From the NCBI RefSeq assembly GCF_036662795.1, contig NZ_JBAFWZ010000010.1, positions 1-64,000 on the forward strand: a DNA stretch of 64,000 nt, in the 5' to 3' direction. Positions 25,971-36,060 of the stretch are shown here, one piece after another. Each line of letters begins with the position of its first letter. Position 1 is the first letter of the stretch. Made by a program: the position numbers and the translations under genes. This DNA is from Lysinibacillus_B sp036662795. Its GTDB lineage: Bacteria; Bacillota; Bacilli; Bacillales_A; Planococcaceae. A model generated the notes under the pieces. It was not told the DNA's origin, ran no database searches, and saw nothing but the letters and a program-made list of their open reading frames with translations.

Positions 25971-27266
25971 ATGAAGAAAATAATGATTAAGGATATGCCG
26001 TCACATATTGGCGAAAAGGTGAAACTAGGTGCTTGGCTAGCGAACAAACGCTCAAGCGGAAAAATTGCATTTTTACAGCTACGTGACGGCTCTGGTTTTG
26101 TGCAAGGTGTTGTAGTGAAAGAAGAAGTAGGCGAGGAGTTATTCGCCGTTGCAAAAGGGATGACACAAGAAACTTCATTGTACATTATTGGAGAAGTAAG
26201 AGCGGATGAGCGTTCGAGCTTCGGTTGTGAGTTAAATGTTACAGGGATCGAAATCATTCACGCTGCAACAGACTTCCCGATCACACCAAAAGAGCATGGA
26301 ACAGAGTTTTTAATGGACAACCGTCACTTATGGTTACGTTCTCGTAAGCAACATGCGATTATGAAAGTTCGTAACGAAATCATTCGTGCAACATATGAAT
26401 TCTTTAACAACAATGGCTTTACTAAAATGGACCCGCCAATATTAACAGGTTCTTCACCTGAAGGAACATCGGAGTTATTCCATACGAAATATTTTGATGA
26501 GGATGCATATCTTTCTCAATCAGGTCAGCTTTATATGGAAGCAGCAGCGATGGCATTAGGGAAAGTATTCTCGTTCGGCCCTACATTCCGTGCTGAAAAA
26601 TCTAAAACACGTCGCCACTTAATCGAGTTTTGGATGATCGAGCCTGAAATGGCGTTTGTTGAGTTTGAAGAAAACCTAGAAGTGCAGGAGCAATATGTTG
26701 AAAGTATCGTTGGATCTGTTCTTAAAAACTGTAAGCTAGAATTAGAGCGCCTAGGTCGTGATCTTTCTAAATTAGAAAATATTAAAGCGCCGTTCCCGAG
26801 AATTTCGTATGATGATGCAATTAAATTCCTTCATGAGCAAGGATTTGATGATATTCAGTGGGGAGATGACTTTGGTGCACCACATGAAACAGCGATTGCG
26901 AATCATTTTGATAAGCCGGTATTCATTACGTGCTACCCGATAGGAATTAAACCATTTTACATGCAACCACATCCTGAACGAGATGATGTTGTCCTTTGTG
27001 CTGATTTAATTGCACCGGAAGGCTACGGAGAAATTATCGGTGGCTCTGAGCGTATCCATGATTATGACTTGTTAAAATCTCGTTTAGAAGAGCATAATTT
27101 ATCGATGGATGCCTATGCTTGGTACTTAGAATTACGCAAACAGGGCTCGGTACCGCATTCTGGCTTTGGTCTAGGTTTAGAGCGTACGGTAGCGTGGATT
27201 TCTGGCACAGAGCATATTCGTGAAACAATTCCGTTCCCACGCTTATTAAACAGACTGTACCCATAA
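25971..27266 (+). CDS. asnS: asparaginyl-tRNA synthetase
   Basis: A 431-aa class IIb synthetase. The N-terminal OB fold binds the anticodon (GAWLANKRSSGKIAFLQLRDG), followed by class II motifs 2 (FRAEKSKTRRHLIEFWMIE) and 3 (GFGLGLERTVAW). A TTTGGAGGA site precedes the ATG, and a terminator-like hairpin follows. The length and order (aspB-asnS-dnaD) match B. subtilis. Confidence 0.96.
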   Translation: MKKIMIKDMPSHIGEKVKLGAWLANKRSSGKIAFLQLRDGSGFVQGVVVKEEVGEELFAVAKGMTQETSLYIIGEVRADERSSFGCELNVTGIEIIHAATDFPITPKEHGTEFLMDNRHLWLRSRKQHAIMKVRNEIIRATYEFFNNNGFTKMDPPILTGSSPEGTSELFHTKYFDEDAYLSQSGQLYMEAAAMALGKVFSFGPTFRAEKSKTRRHLIEFWMIEPEMAFVEFEENLEVQEQYVESIVGSVLKNCKLELERLGRDLSKLENIKAPFPRISYDDAIKFLHEQGFDDIQWGDDFGAPHETAIANHFDKPVFITCYPIGIKPFYMQPHPERDDVVLCADLIAPEGYGEIIGGSERIHDYDLLKSRLEEHNLSMDAYAWYLELRKQGSVPHSGFGLGLERTVAWISGTEHIRETIPFPRLLNRLYP

Positions 27267-27332
27267 TCGGATAAGTTAGCTTTTTTGAAAGGCTATTAAA
27301 AAGATTACACAAAAAGAATCAAATTAAAAGAG

Positions 27333-27363
27333 AGCGTCCGATGTTTTTTCGGGCGCTTTCTAT
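27333..27363 (+). terminator. terminator-like hairpin after asnS
   Basis: AGCGTCCGA (27333-27341) pairs with TCGGGCGCT (27349-27357); the following sequence is T-rich but not a pure T run. Confidence 0.65.
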
Positions 27364-27387
27364 TCTCTTTGAGAGGAGTCAATAAAT

Positions 27388-28104
27388 ATGAAAAATCAAA
27401 GTAGCCGACTCCGTTCGTGGACAATGCAGAGGAATATAACGATTCCTCAGCTTTTTTTTAAGTTATACAAGGAGTTAAATATTCTAGATGATGAGGCATT
27501 GATTATCGTCCATCTACTTAGCTTTCATGAGGAGGGAATAGACTTTCCAACACCACATGATTTGACACTGCGTACACATTTTACAGCGAATGATATTTCG
27601 ATGAAAATGCAACGACTCATGCAAAAGGGGCTACTTGAAATTACACAAGGTGTAGATGGGAATGGAAAGTTATTTGAAAAGTTTTCCCTATTTCCACTTT
27701 GGGAGCGCATTGTCGGATTATTGGAAGAGAAAGAGTTACAGCAGCAAGTAACAACAGCGAAAAATGAAGAGGGCGAGATCTTTTCGATGTTCGAGCAGGA
27801 GTTTGGTCGACTACTCTCCCCGATGGAGCTAGAAACAATCGGGATGTGGTTAGATCATGATCACCATTCTCCAGAGATTATTAAAGCGGCATTGAAAGAA
27901 GCTGTACTTGCTGGAAAAGTTTCACTCCGCTATATTGATCGCATTTTGTTTGAGTGGAAAAAGAAAAATATTACATCAGTAAAACAAATTGAACAGCATA
28001 CAGAACAGTTTCGCTCCCGTCAATCAGTTCAACCAGCGCAACAAATAGATAGAGAATCAGCGCAAAATGGATTGTTTTATAATTGGCTAGAGGAACGAGA
28101 ATAG
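27388..28104 (+). CDS. dnaD: DNA replication initiation protein DnaD
   Basis: A 238-aa primosomal protein that works with DnaA, DnaB and the DnaI loader at oriC and restart sites. The N-terminal winged helix domain (residues 15-100) and the C-terminal DDBH2 domain ending in the conserved YIDRILFEWKKKNI segment (about 191-204) are visible. A GAGAGGAG site precedes the start. The dnaD-nth-ypoC order is the B. subtilis one. Confidence 0.94.
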   Translation: MKNQSSRLRSWTMQRNITIPQLFFKLYKELNILDDEALIIVHLLSFHEEGIDFPTPHDLTLRTHFTANDISMKMQRLMQKGLLEITQGVDGNGKLFEKFSLFPLWERIVGLLEEKELQQQVTTAKNEEGEIFSMFEQEFGRLLSPMELETIGMWLDHDHHSPEIIKAALKEAVLAGKVSLRYIDRILFEWKKKNITSVKQIEQHTEQFRSRQSVQPAQQIDRESAQNGLFYNWLEERE

Positions 28105-28116
28105 GGGGGGATTTAC

Positions 28117-28776
28117 ATGCTTACGAAAAAACAATGGGAACATTGTCTAGATGAAATGGATCGAATGTTTCCAGATGCACATTGTGAGCTCGTACATGAT
28201 AATCCGTTTGAATTAACGATTGCTACTTTATTATCTGCACAGTGTACAGATGTGCTTGTAAACAAGGTTACGAAAGATTTATTTCGAAAATATAAAACGC
28301 CTGAGGATTATTTAGCCGTTTCACTAGAGGAGCTGCAAAATGATATTCGCTCCATTGGGTTATATCGAAATAAGGCTAAAAATATTCAATTATTATGCTA
28401 TAAGCTAATAAATGAATTTGAGGGTGAAATTCCAGCAAATCGGGAGGCATTAGTAACCTTACCGGGAGTTGGTCGTAAAACAGCCAATGTTGTATTATCA
28501 GTTGCGTTCGATATTCCAGCAATGGCTGTTGATACGCATGTTGAACGGATTTCGAAGCGATTAGGTCTTTGTCGCTGGAAGGATACCGTGCTTGAAGTTG
28601 AAGAAACGATCATGAAGAAAACACCGATTGAGCGTTGGAGCCGTGCCCATCACCAAATGATTTTCTTCGGACGCTATCATTGTAAGGCACAAAATCCAGG
28701 CTGTCATGAATGCCCACTATTTGCTGACTGTCGAGAAGGGCAAAAGCGCTTTAAAAAGGGGTTGGTAAAAGCATGA
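28117..28776 (+). CDS. nth: endonuclease III (DNA glycosylase/AP lyase)
   Basis: A 219-aa base-excision repair enzyme acting on oxidised pyrimidines. It carries the helix-hairpin-helix LPGVGRKTANVVL with the catalytic lysine near residue 119-120, the catalytic aspartate in VDTHVERISKRLGL, and the 4Fe-4S motif C-x6-C-x2-C-x5-C in HCKAQNPGCHECPLFADC. It overlaps ypoC by four bases. Confidence 0.96.
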   Translation: MLTKKQWEHCLDEMDRMFPDAHCELVHDNPFELTIATLLSAQCTDVLVNKVTKDLFRKYKTPEDYLAVSLEELQNDIRSIGLYRNKAKNIQLLCYKLINEFEGEIPANREALVTLPGVGRKTANVVLSVAFDIPAMAVDTHVERISKRLGLCRWKDTVLEVEETIMKKTPIERWSRAHHQMIFFGRYHCKAQNPGCHECPLFADCREGQKRFKKGLVKA

Positions 28777-29114
28777 TCCCAGTAAGAAAAGAAGCCATTT
28801 CAAAGGAAGCCATCGATACATGGTTTGGTGAGTGGGAGGCGCTGCAGATAAGAATTCATAGTGCCCACGAAACAAGGAATGGCGAAGCAAAAAGTTTAAC
28901 AGAGCATGGAATTGCACTTTTTGAGAAACTATTAGTGGATTCTGCCAGCCATACTGCACATATAGATGAAGAGTTTGAATTATACCCAATTAACGGTAGG
29001 GAGCGTCTTCAATTTATAAAACAAAGGCCGGGGCAATATGCTTGCTATCGCCAGTTAGACGAGCTTTTTAAGGAAACAAAAAAACGCGCTGCAAGACTAC
29101 GAACGAAAAAATAA
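28773..29114 (+). CDS. ypoC: YpoC family protein
   Basis: A 113-aa soluble protein assigned to YpoC by position and by the C-terminal YELYPINGRERLQFIKQRPGQYAC-type region. The start codon lies in an ATGA overlap with nth, so it is translationally coupled. The function is unknown. A long stem-loop terminator follows. Confidence 0.82.
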   Translation: MIPVRKEAISKEAIDTWFGEWEALQIRIHSAHETRNGEAKSLTEHGIALFEKLLVDSASHTAHIDEEFELYPINGRERLQFIKQRPGQYACYRQLDELFKETKKRAARLRTKK

Positions 29115-29150
29115 ATTGAAATCCCTCAATCCGCTCGATTGAAAGATTTC

Positions 29151-29207
29151 AGAGCGTCGACAAACTAATTTTCAAGCAGAAAATTAGTAAGGTCTGACGC
29201 TCTTTTA
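29151..29207 (+). terminator. long two-part hairpin terminator after ypoC
   Basis: AGAGCGTC (29151-29158) pairs with GACGCTCT (29196-29203), enclosing a second perfect 9-bp stem CTAATTTTC/GAAAATTAG (29165-29173/29179-29187). TTTT follows. Confidence 0.78.
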
Positions 29208-29284
29208 TATTGGTGATGCCCCTTCCGACAATTGCAACGTGCTACCGCAATTGATGAATACAAAGCAGATACGGCTAATTTTTT

Positions 29285-30013
29285 CTATGTGTTTTTTGAA
29301 TACGCTCGGTTAAAGAAATCATACATCTTCTTAATTTTTTCATCTAAAAAATGCGTTCGTTCAAATACAATGGAACGTACATTGTCTAATTGTCTTGAAA
29401 TTTTTTCAATAAGACCCTCTTGATCCTCTACTCGGTTCATCACTTCCTGCTGCTTTTCATCGATACTATTGATTCCATCTATAATTTGTTCGTTAGACTC
29501 TCGTACTTGTTGTAGTTGATGCGTAATATCATTGTTTACAATTGTGTATTGATCGAGATGACCTGCCATCTCATTCATTGTCGCTGCAACATGATGGAGC
29601 CTGTCTCCAAGTTTTTCTTGATCTTGATTAATCACGGCTACTCTATCTAATAGATCATTTTTCATAAGTTGCTCATCCACCAGCATTGTTTGCAGCTGCA
29701 CGTCTCGATTTTCTAGCTTTTCGAGCCATTCGATTATTTGCTGTTCTACTTCGCGCTGTTGGATATTCAGCTTTTGAATCTCGTGTAGCCTGTCATTTAT
29801 CCTATTGATTTTTTTAGATTGCTGTAAAATGGATGTATTTTGTTTGGTTTTAAAAGCCTGGATTGCACGATGAACATCTTGATTCAATGTTTGTTGTTCT
29901 CTTATAAGCTCTGTCATTTCATTTCGGTGATACACTATTTGATTATTTTCTATTAGTGTATGATTACTCTTGAATAGTCCTAGTTTCCCATCATTATTCA
30001 TGAATAGTCCCAT
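29285..30013 (-). CDS. coiled-coil protein of unknown function
   Basis: A 242-aa protein, almost entirely predicted coiled coil from heptad-like spacing (residues 20-230, rich in Q, N, E, I and L). There is no signal peptide or membrane helix; the C-terminus is basic and aromatic (KKMYDFFNRAY). A GGAGGAAGG site precedes the ATG. It has no counterpart between ypoC and ponA in B. subtilis. The convergent end towards ypoC lies behind the terminator at 29.15-29.21 kb. Confidence 0.75.
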   Translation of the reverse strand: MGLFMNNDGKLGLFKSNHTLIENNQIVYHRNEMTELIREQQTLNQDVHRAIQAFKTKQNTSILQQSKKINRINDRLHEIQKLNIQQREVEQQIIEWLEKLENRDVQLQTMLVDEQLMKNDLLDRVAVINQDQEKLGDRLHHVAATMNEMAGHLDQYTIVNNDITHQLQQVRESNEQIIDGINSIDEKQQEVMNRVEDQEGLIEKISRQLDNVRSIVFERTHFLDEKIKKMYDFFNRAYSKNT

Positions 30014-30128
30014 AAACCTTCCTCCTTTTCATTATCGTTATTTTGTATAATATGCTTTTTACGGGTCATAGTGTGTTTTCGATGAAAGGCTCTTGAAATA
30101 ATATAAGCATAAGAAAAGGGGAAATTAA

Positions 30129-30168
30129 AATCCTCATTCATCAGAACAGTATCTAATGAATGAGGATT
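30129..30168 (-). terminator. intrinsic terminator after ponA
   Basis: A 13-bp perfect stem (AATCCTCATTCAT with ATGAATGAGGATT) followed on the minus strand by a T-rich tract. It lies 36 bases behind the ponA stop. Confidence 0.82.
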
Positions 30169-30203
30169 TCTAAGTTTATTTATTATTAATTGAAGGGAAG
30201 GGG

Positions 30204-32825
30204 TTAATCGTCAGTTTCTGGCTCAGTCGGTTCGGTTGGCGGGGTTACAACCTGATTGCCGTTGCCATTTCCGTTGTTGCTACCATTCCCGTTTCCATTG
30301 CCATTGTTGTTCCCGTTATTATTACCATTCCCGTTTCCATTGCCATTTCCGTTATTGTTTCCGTTTCCGTTCTCATTATCCCCATCGTCATCATCTATAT
30401 CTGGTTCAGTAGGCTCTTCAGGAATTACAATGCCTTCGATGAAGATTGATACACTTGCTGGCTCACTTCGGGTGTCGTCCATTATTGCTACGACAGAGAA
30501 TGTATAGTTACTGCCAGGTTGAACATTTGGAATGGTAACGTTTTTAGCACCTGTTGTCTCGATAACTGTGGATTTCCCATTATCGACTTTCATTGAAACT
30601 TCGTATGTGATAGAAGAGTCTTGTCTTTCATCATCATCACCAGTAGTAGGTAGTGTATGGTCCCAAGAAAGATTTATTAGACTAGCATCTTCATTATAAT
30701 CAGCCTTTAATCCAAATGGAGGATCTAGCGTAATCTTTTCATATTTATCAGATACCTCTGTTGGCACTGTACCACGAACAAATAGCTCCGTAGCCTTTAA
30801 TTCATTTGGTGTATACTCACTTGCCAGTTTTAATGGGCTCGTACCTAGCTCAATTGTTGCTGAAACGACCGAGTTTGGCTGAGTGAATTTTGTGTTTGGA
30901 ACATTTTCTGATAGCTGTGACATGATTGATTTAAATAATCGTTGTGGTAGCCATCTTTCTTCCCACGTAGTAAGAGCATCTTTACGCTCTGAATAGCCAC
31001 TCCATACGGCTATTGAATAATTAGGTGAGTAGCCGACAAACCAAGAGTCGGGAACTGCCATGCCTCTAAAATTGTATTTTTTAAATTCATCGGATGAATA
31101 GTTTGTTGTACCTGTTTTACCAGCAATATCTATACCAGGAACAATCGCATTTTTCGCAGGAGCACCTGGTTTAGTACTTACTACATCTCGTAATATGTCA
31201 GTGACCATATAAGCTGTTGAATCGGCCATTGCAACATTAGATTCTGGCTTATATTTCTTTGATGTTACGCCATCACGATACACGATTTTAGTAATCGAAT
31301 GTGGATCAGTATATACACCTTTATTGCCAAGTGCAGCATAAGAAGCAGCTAATTGAATCGGTGATATATTCACGCGCCCACCACCGATGGCATCCGATTC
31401 TACTAGATAATCAGTTTTAATACCTAAATTTCCAATGAACTTTTGTGCCTTCTCCGGTGTAACAGCTTTTAAGGCCTTAACAGCAGGAATATTTCGGGAT
31501 TGGTACAACGCTTTACGGATTGTCATCGTCCCTAAATACTTATTATCAAAGTTCGTAATCGTTTGATTCGTTCCTGAATATTTCATTGGTTCATCGACAA
31601 TTGTTTCTCCAGTAGACCATTTTAAATATTCAATAGCTGGACCGTAATCCACTAATGGCTTAATTGTCGAGCCTGGTGAACGTTGTTTTAAATCATATGC
31701 ATAGTTATAGTCTCGATCTGCATAATTACGACTACCACCGATTGCTCTAATAGCACCAGTTTTTGTATCAATAACCGAAACGCCTGATTGAATTTTTTCT
31801 TTCGGGAAGTTTTCGTCATTATTCATTACTGATTCTACAATTGTTTGTGCTTGTGGATCTAATGTTGTATAAACTTTAATGCCATCCGCAAGTGACTCAT
31901 AGTCATCGTTTTCTTCAAGCTCAGATAAAACAACGTCTAAAAATGCAGGGAATTTTGTTGTTGCATTTGCCACACGTTCGTTTTCAGGTAATAAGCCCTC
32001 TTCAACAGGGATCGCTTTTGCCTTTTCAGCTTGGGCTTCTGTAATTTTCCCGTGCTGTACCATTAAGCCTAAAACGATGTTACGACGTTTTTCAGCTCGC
32101 TCAGGATTTTTAAATGGATTGTAGTTATTCGGGCTTTGAGGCATACCAGCTAATAAAGCCATTTCCTGTAACTCTAACTCAGAAAGCTTTTTGCCATAAA
32201 AGTATTCTGCAGCTGTTCCAAAGCCATATGTTGTACCTGACATTAATACCTTATTAAAATACATTTCAAAGATTTCTTCTTTATCGTATTTACGTTCTAG
32301 TTTAAGCGCTAACCAAGCTTCTTGTGCTTTACGCTCAAGCTTTTTCTCATTTGTAAAGAAAGAATTTTTTATTACTTGTTGTGTAATGGTACTTGCACCT
32401 TGTGAACCAAAGCCTTGGCGGAAGTTCGCAATCACAGCTCCACCGAGGCGCCAAAGATCAACCCCAGAATGCTCAAAAAAACGTACGTCTTCTGTTGCTA
32501 GGATTGCATCCACCATACTATCGGGAATTTCATCAAATTCAATATATTTTCGTTTCTCATCTATACCGACAGTAGCGAATAGTTCGCCGTTAACATCGTA
32601 AAATTCAGATGAAATAGGGTCCTTTAATAATTCTTCATCAAGCTCTGGTGCATTACTTGCATAATAAGCAAATAGGCCGGCTCCACCTAAAAAGCCTACA
32701 ACACCAACAATGACTAGAGTTAAAACAATTCGCTTTAACCAAAGTTTCAGCGGTGTTTTACTTTTTTTATTTTGTAGTTCACGTGCTCTTTTTACGTCTT
32801 CACGTGTCCGTTTTTGCTGTGTCAC
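30204..32825 (-). CDS. ponA: class A penicillin-binding protein 1 (PBP1A/1B)
   Basis: An 873-aa bifunctional peptidoglycan glycosyltransferase/transpeptidase. After a basic cytoplasmic tail comes a membrane helix (about residues 31-57), the GT51 glycosyltransferase domain (EDVRFFEHSG, GASTITQQVIKN, KILMSG-like YFNKVLMSG), then the transpeptidase domain with the active serine in SPGSTIKP, SRN and KTGTT. An FN3-like domain and an Asn/Gly-rich tail of about 50 residues ending in PTEPTEPETDD complete it. The GTG at 32825 is chosen because GTGAGGAG lies 8 bases before; an upstream GTG at 32846 has no such site. It follows recU in one operon, as in B. subtilis. Confidence 0.94.
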   Translation of the reverse strand: MTQQKRTREDVKRARELQNKKSKTPLKLWLKRIVLTLVIVGVVGFLGGAGLFAYYASNAPELDEELLKDPISSEFYDVNGELFATVGIDEKRKYIEFDEIPDSMVDAILATEDVRFFEHSGVDLWRLGGAVIANFRQGFGSQGASTITQQVIKNSFFTNEKKLERKAQEAWLALKLERKYDKEEIFEMYFNKVLMSGTTYGFGTAAEYFYGKKLSELELQEMALLAGMPQSPNNYNPFKNPERAEKRRNIVLGLMVQHGKITEAQAEKAKAIPVEEGLLPENERVANATTKFPAFLDVVLSELEENDDYESLADGIKVYTTLDPQAQTIVESVMNNDENFPKEKIQSGVSVIDTKTGAIRAIGGSRNYADRDYNYAYDLKQRSPGSTIKPLVDYGPAIEYLKWSTGETIVDEPMKYSGTNQTITNFDNKYLGTMTIRKALYQSRNIPAVKALKAVTPEKAQKFIGNLGIKTDYLVESDAIGGGRVNISPIQLAASYAALGNKGVYTDPHSITKIVYRDGVTSKKYKPESNVAMADSTAYMVTDILRDVVSTKPGAPAKNAIVPGIDIAGKTGTTNYSSDEFKKYNFRGMAVPDSWFVGYSPNYSIAVWSGYSERKDALTTWEERWLPQRLFKSIMSQLSENVPNTKFTQPNSVVSATIELGTSPLKLASEYTPNELKATELFVRGTVPTEVSDKYEKITLDPPFGLKADYNEDASLINLSWDHTLPTTGDDDERQDSSITYEVSMKVDNGKSTVIETTGAKNVTIPNVQPGSNYTFSVVAIMDDTRSEPASVSIFIEGIVIPEEPTEPDIDDDDGDNENGNGNNNGNGNGNGNGNNNGNNNGNGNGNGSNNGNGNGNQVVTPPTEPTEPETDD
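30262..30385. repeat. low-complexity Asn/Gly codon repeat within ponA
   Basis: Imperfect 6-base units (plus-strand CCATTG/CCGTTT/CCATTC types) encode an alternating Asn-Gly tract near the PBP C-terminus. Such tracts change length easily by slippage. Confidence 0.85.
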
Positions 32826-32849
32826 TTTTTTTCTCCTCACTTTCACAAA

Positions 32850-33470
32850 CTATTTGTTTGCGACAATCTTTTTTAAGGCTGCTAAATAATCAATTCTGGG
32901 ATTGAAGCCAATTTGAATTTCTACAGCTTTTTCCTCAAATGCAGCTAGTCGAATGGATTTGCGTCCACCACTTTCCATCGTATGCCATGCTTCTTCTATA
33001 ATGTCAAACGGGACGACAAAATAACGATCAACTGAAGAAAAACGAACGATAAAAAATGCGATTCCCTGCTGTTCCACGACCGACCTCATATGGGTTATTT
33101 GATGGGCATGGATATTTTTTAGTGGGAATGAAGTTTTACTTTCTGTTTCCTTTGCTTCAAAGTCAATATAATATCCATTCCAAACGCCGTTATAGTCCGT
33201 TGTAGAGGGGGTACGGAAATACGCCTCCCTAATAACAGCGGTACTTCTTGAAGGATATTCTACTTTGACGATTTGAATCGGAACAGGTTTCTTATGAACG
33301 TTGGCTAATCCATGAGAATTGTAAAATTGATTGGTTTCATTCAAATCATCTTCTAGTGTTTTTCCACGATTACTAAAGGAAATTTTTTTTTCGTTTTTTG
33401 ATTGTTTTTTTACAGGCGTTTCAGAATTGTTAGGTTTATAGACTTTTCCATTTGGATATCGAATCGTCAT
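32850..33470 (-). CDS. recU: Holliday junction resolvase RecU
   Basis: A 206-aa PD-(D/E)xK nuclease that cuts four-way junctions and modulates RecA. It shows RGKTLEDDLNETN near residues 35-47, the catalytic block with NGVWNGYYIDFEAKET (D..E-x-K), and KNIHAHQITHM. An AAAGGGTGA site precedes the ATG. It is followed after about 24 bases by ponA, the conserved recU-ponA operon coupling chromosome segregation and wall synthesis. The prophage encodes its own RecU-like nuclease at 45.0 kb. Confidence 0.95.
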   Translation of the reverse strand: MTIRYPNGKVYKPNNSETPVKKQSKNEKKISFSNRGKTLEDDLNETNQFYNSHGLANVHKKPVPIQIVKVEYPSRSTAVIREAYFRTPSTTDYNGVWNGYYIDFEAKETESKTSFPLKNIHAHQITHMRSVVEQQGIAFFIVRFSSVDRYFVVPFDIIEEAWHTMESGGRKSIRLAAFEEKAVEIQIGFNPRIDYLAALKKIVANK

Positions 33471-33621
33471 GAAATCACCCTTTCAAAACATTTTATACAT
33501 AGAGTGTAGCATAAAGCCTTGACGAAATTTTTCTAGTTTTATCGATTATTGTCTAGTTTTATCAGAGTGGCAGGATTTTATTTCATTTATCTCAAATAGT
33601 AACAGGACAGGGAGGGATAAC

Positions 33622-33819
33622 ATGAAAAAAATTCAACTATTACTCGAACGTCTTAGCTGTTTGGATGCCATGCTTGGAGAACGCATTCTCTTGGAGCAGG
33701 CCCAAGTGAAGGTTTCCTTTTATGAGCAATTAAATAGTGCTCATCAAAGAGTTAGCTTAGCAGAAAAAAAGTGGCAAGTAAAGAATACGTGTTCCCCTAA
33801 AGGTAGTGAACGGGATTAA
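33622..33819 (+). CDS. small protein of unknown function upstream of yppE
   Basis: A 65-aa charged, helical protein preceded by ACAGGGAGGGA, a good ribosome binding site. It lies where B. subtilis has small ypp genes (yppC, yppD) between recU and yppE, but no family resemblance is clear. Confidence 0.6.
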   Translation: MKKIQLLLERLSCLDAMLGERILLEQAQVKVSFYEQLNSAHQRVSLAEKKWQVKNTCSPKGSERD

Positions 33820-33867
33820 ATTTTGGTACACTTATAAGCAACGAGAAAAGTTATAGAGGTGTACACA

Positions 33868-34236
33868 ATGCAATTACTTCAATATACAAATAGGCTGCTG
33901 CTCGCGTGTGATGAAGCGAGCAGTCGTTTTTTCGATATGCGCGAGCGCGATGCCGTGCCAGACTTTTATAATCAAGTAAAGCCATATGCAGATGACATGC
34001 GGGAGCTTTTACTAGAGTGGCAGGGGCTTGCCCACCATTGGATTTCAGCTCATCAACCGAAATACATGCATAAACAACAGATTGACCATGCTGTTGATGG
34101 TATGGAACAGTTTTTCGTACAATCGTTTTATAAAGAAACGAGTAAAAAGCGCTTCCTGCAATCGATTGAGGCTGCTAAATATACGCTAACGACGCTAGAG
34201 CGTTATTTACAGGAAGGTGAGACTGATGCTAAGTAA
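33868..34236 (+). CDS. yppE: DUF1798 family protein YppE
   Basis: A 122-aa helical-bundle protein of the YppE family, recognised by its helical pattern and position between recU and yprA. The ATG at 33868, preceded by AGAGGTGTAC, is preferred to an in-frame start at 33859 that falls inside this site. Its end overlaps the yprA start. Function unknown. Confidence 0.75.
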   Translation: MQLLQYTNRLLLACDEASSRFFDMRERDAVPDFYNQVKPYADDMRELLLEWQGLAHHWISAHQPKYMHKQQIDHAVDGMEQFFVQSFYKETSKKRFLQSIEAAKYTLTTLERYLQEGETDAK

Positions 34237-36014
34237 AAAGAAATCGATACAGGGGCTACTTGAATCCTGGCAATATGATGAAGAGTTAAAGAAAAATATT
34301 ATTCATTGGCATACTCTAGACGGCCAACAGGCACAATATGCCGATTTCCCAGAGGCTCTTCACCCTTCGATTAAAACAGCACTTTTATCACGTGGCATTG
34401 AAAAACTTTATACACACCAGCGGCAGTCATTTGACTACGGGGTAAAGGGACAATCGTTCACCGCTGTAACGCCGACAGCCTCTGGTAAGTCATACTGCTA
34501 TCATTTACCAATTTTACAAAAAATATTACAAGATAATTCAAGTCGTGCAATTTATTTATTTCCAACGAAAGCACTTGCACAGGATCAAAAATCTGATTTA
34601 AACGAATTAATCGAAGCAATGGGCGAAGAAATTTTAAGCTATACGTATGATGGAGATACTGCTCCGAGTATTCGTACGAAAATCCGGAAGGCAGGGCATA
34701 TTATTATGACGAATCCAGATATGCTGCACTCAGGAATTTTACCCCATCATACGAAATGGGTATCCCTTTTTGAAAACTTGAAGTATATCGTTATCGATGA
34801 GCTTCATACATATAAAGGAGTGTTTGGTAGCCATGTGGCACATGTTATTCGCCGATTAAAACGAATTTGCGCGTTTTATGGCAGTAATCCAACTTTTATT
34901 TGTACTTCCGCCACGATTAAAAATCCGAAAGAACTTGCAGAAACGTTAACGAATGAAAAGCATGAATTAATCGCGAATTCTGGTGCACCTGTTGGAAAGA
35001 AAACGTTTATTTTTTATAATCCGCCTATAGTACATCCTACATTCGGTGTTCGTCGAAGTGCCGTACTGGAGGTGCGTGATTTATCACAGCGCCTATTTGA
35101 AGCGGGGATTCAGACCATTATCTTTGCTAAATCACGTGTTCGAGTAGAAATGCTTGTTACATATTTAAAAACATTAACGGTGAAAAAGCTTCAGGACGAG
35201 TCGATTCAAGGTTATCGTGGCGGCTACTTACCAAGTGAACGCCGAAAAATTGAGAAGGGTCTGCGCGATGGTTCGATTCAAATGGTTGTTAGTACAAATG
35301 CGTTAGAGCTCGGTGTAGATATTGGTGGGCTCCAAGCATGTATTATGACCGGTTACCCTGGTAATATTGCGAGTGCGTGGCAGCAGGCGGGCCGTGCAGG
35401 TAGACGGCAAGATGAGGCGCTAATAATTTATGTAGCACAATCTACAGCGTTAGACCAGTATGTCGTAAATCACCCAACCTATCTTTTAGGAAGCCACCCT
35501 GAGGAGGCTCGAATTAATCCAGATAATATTTTAATTTTGATGGATCATTTAAAATGTGCCGCATTTGAACTCCCTTTTTCAATGGATGATACGTATGGTG
35601 AATTCACAGTACAGGAGCTACTTGCTTATCTTGAGGGGGAAGGGGTATTAGTTAAAACGAGCACACAATGGCATTGGATGAGCGACCGCTTCCCAGCCCA
35701 TGAAATCAGCTTACGTTCTGCTGCGCAGGAAAATGTCGTTATTATTGATATTTCTGTACCGGCAGCAACAAAGGTAATTGGTGAAATGGACACTTACAGT
35801 GCAATGACGCTGTTACATGAGGAAGCAATTTATATCCACCAAGGAACACAATTCCAAGTGGAAAAGCTCGATTGGGAAGAAAAGAAAGCCTATGTACGAG
35901 AAGTAGACGTCGACTATTTTACAGATGCAAATCTAGCAGTTGAATTGAAAGTATTAAGTGAGGATAAATCTGCACAATATAAAACAGCAACGGTAAGCTA
36001 CGGAGATGTGAGTT

Positions 36015-36060
36015 TGCTAGCCATTCCGACGATATTTAAGAAAATGAATATAAGCAAAAA
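36015..36060. other. probable left attachment junction (attL region)
   Basis: Host yprA coding similarity ends within this stretch and prophage sequence begins. Serine integrases cross over at a 2-base core, so the exact base cannot be set without the right end or an empty site from a relative. Confidence 0.6.

Noticed and set aside
30262..30385. Possible CRISPR-like or tandem DNA repeat
   Set aside because: Units are 6 bases without spacers and are explained by an alternating Asn-Gly coding tract.
30256..30507. 83-aa rightward Pro/Leu/Phe repeat frame
   Set aside because: It is the reverse reading of the Asn/Gly codon repeat of ponA and has no start signal.
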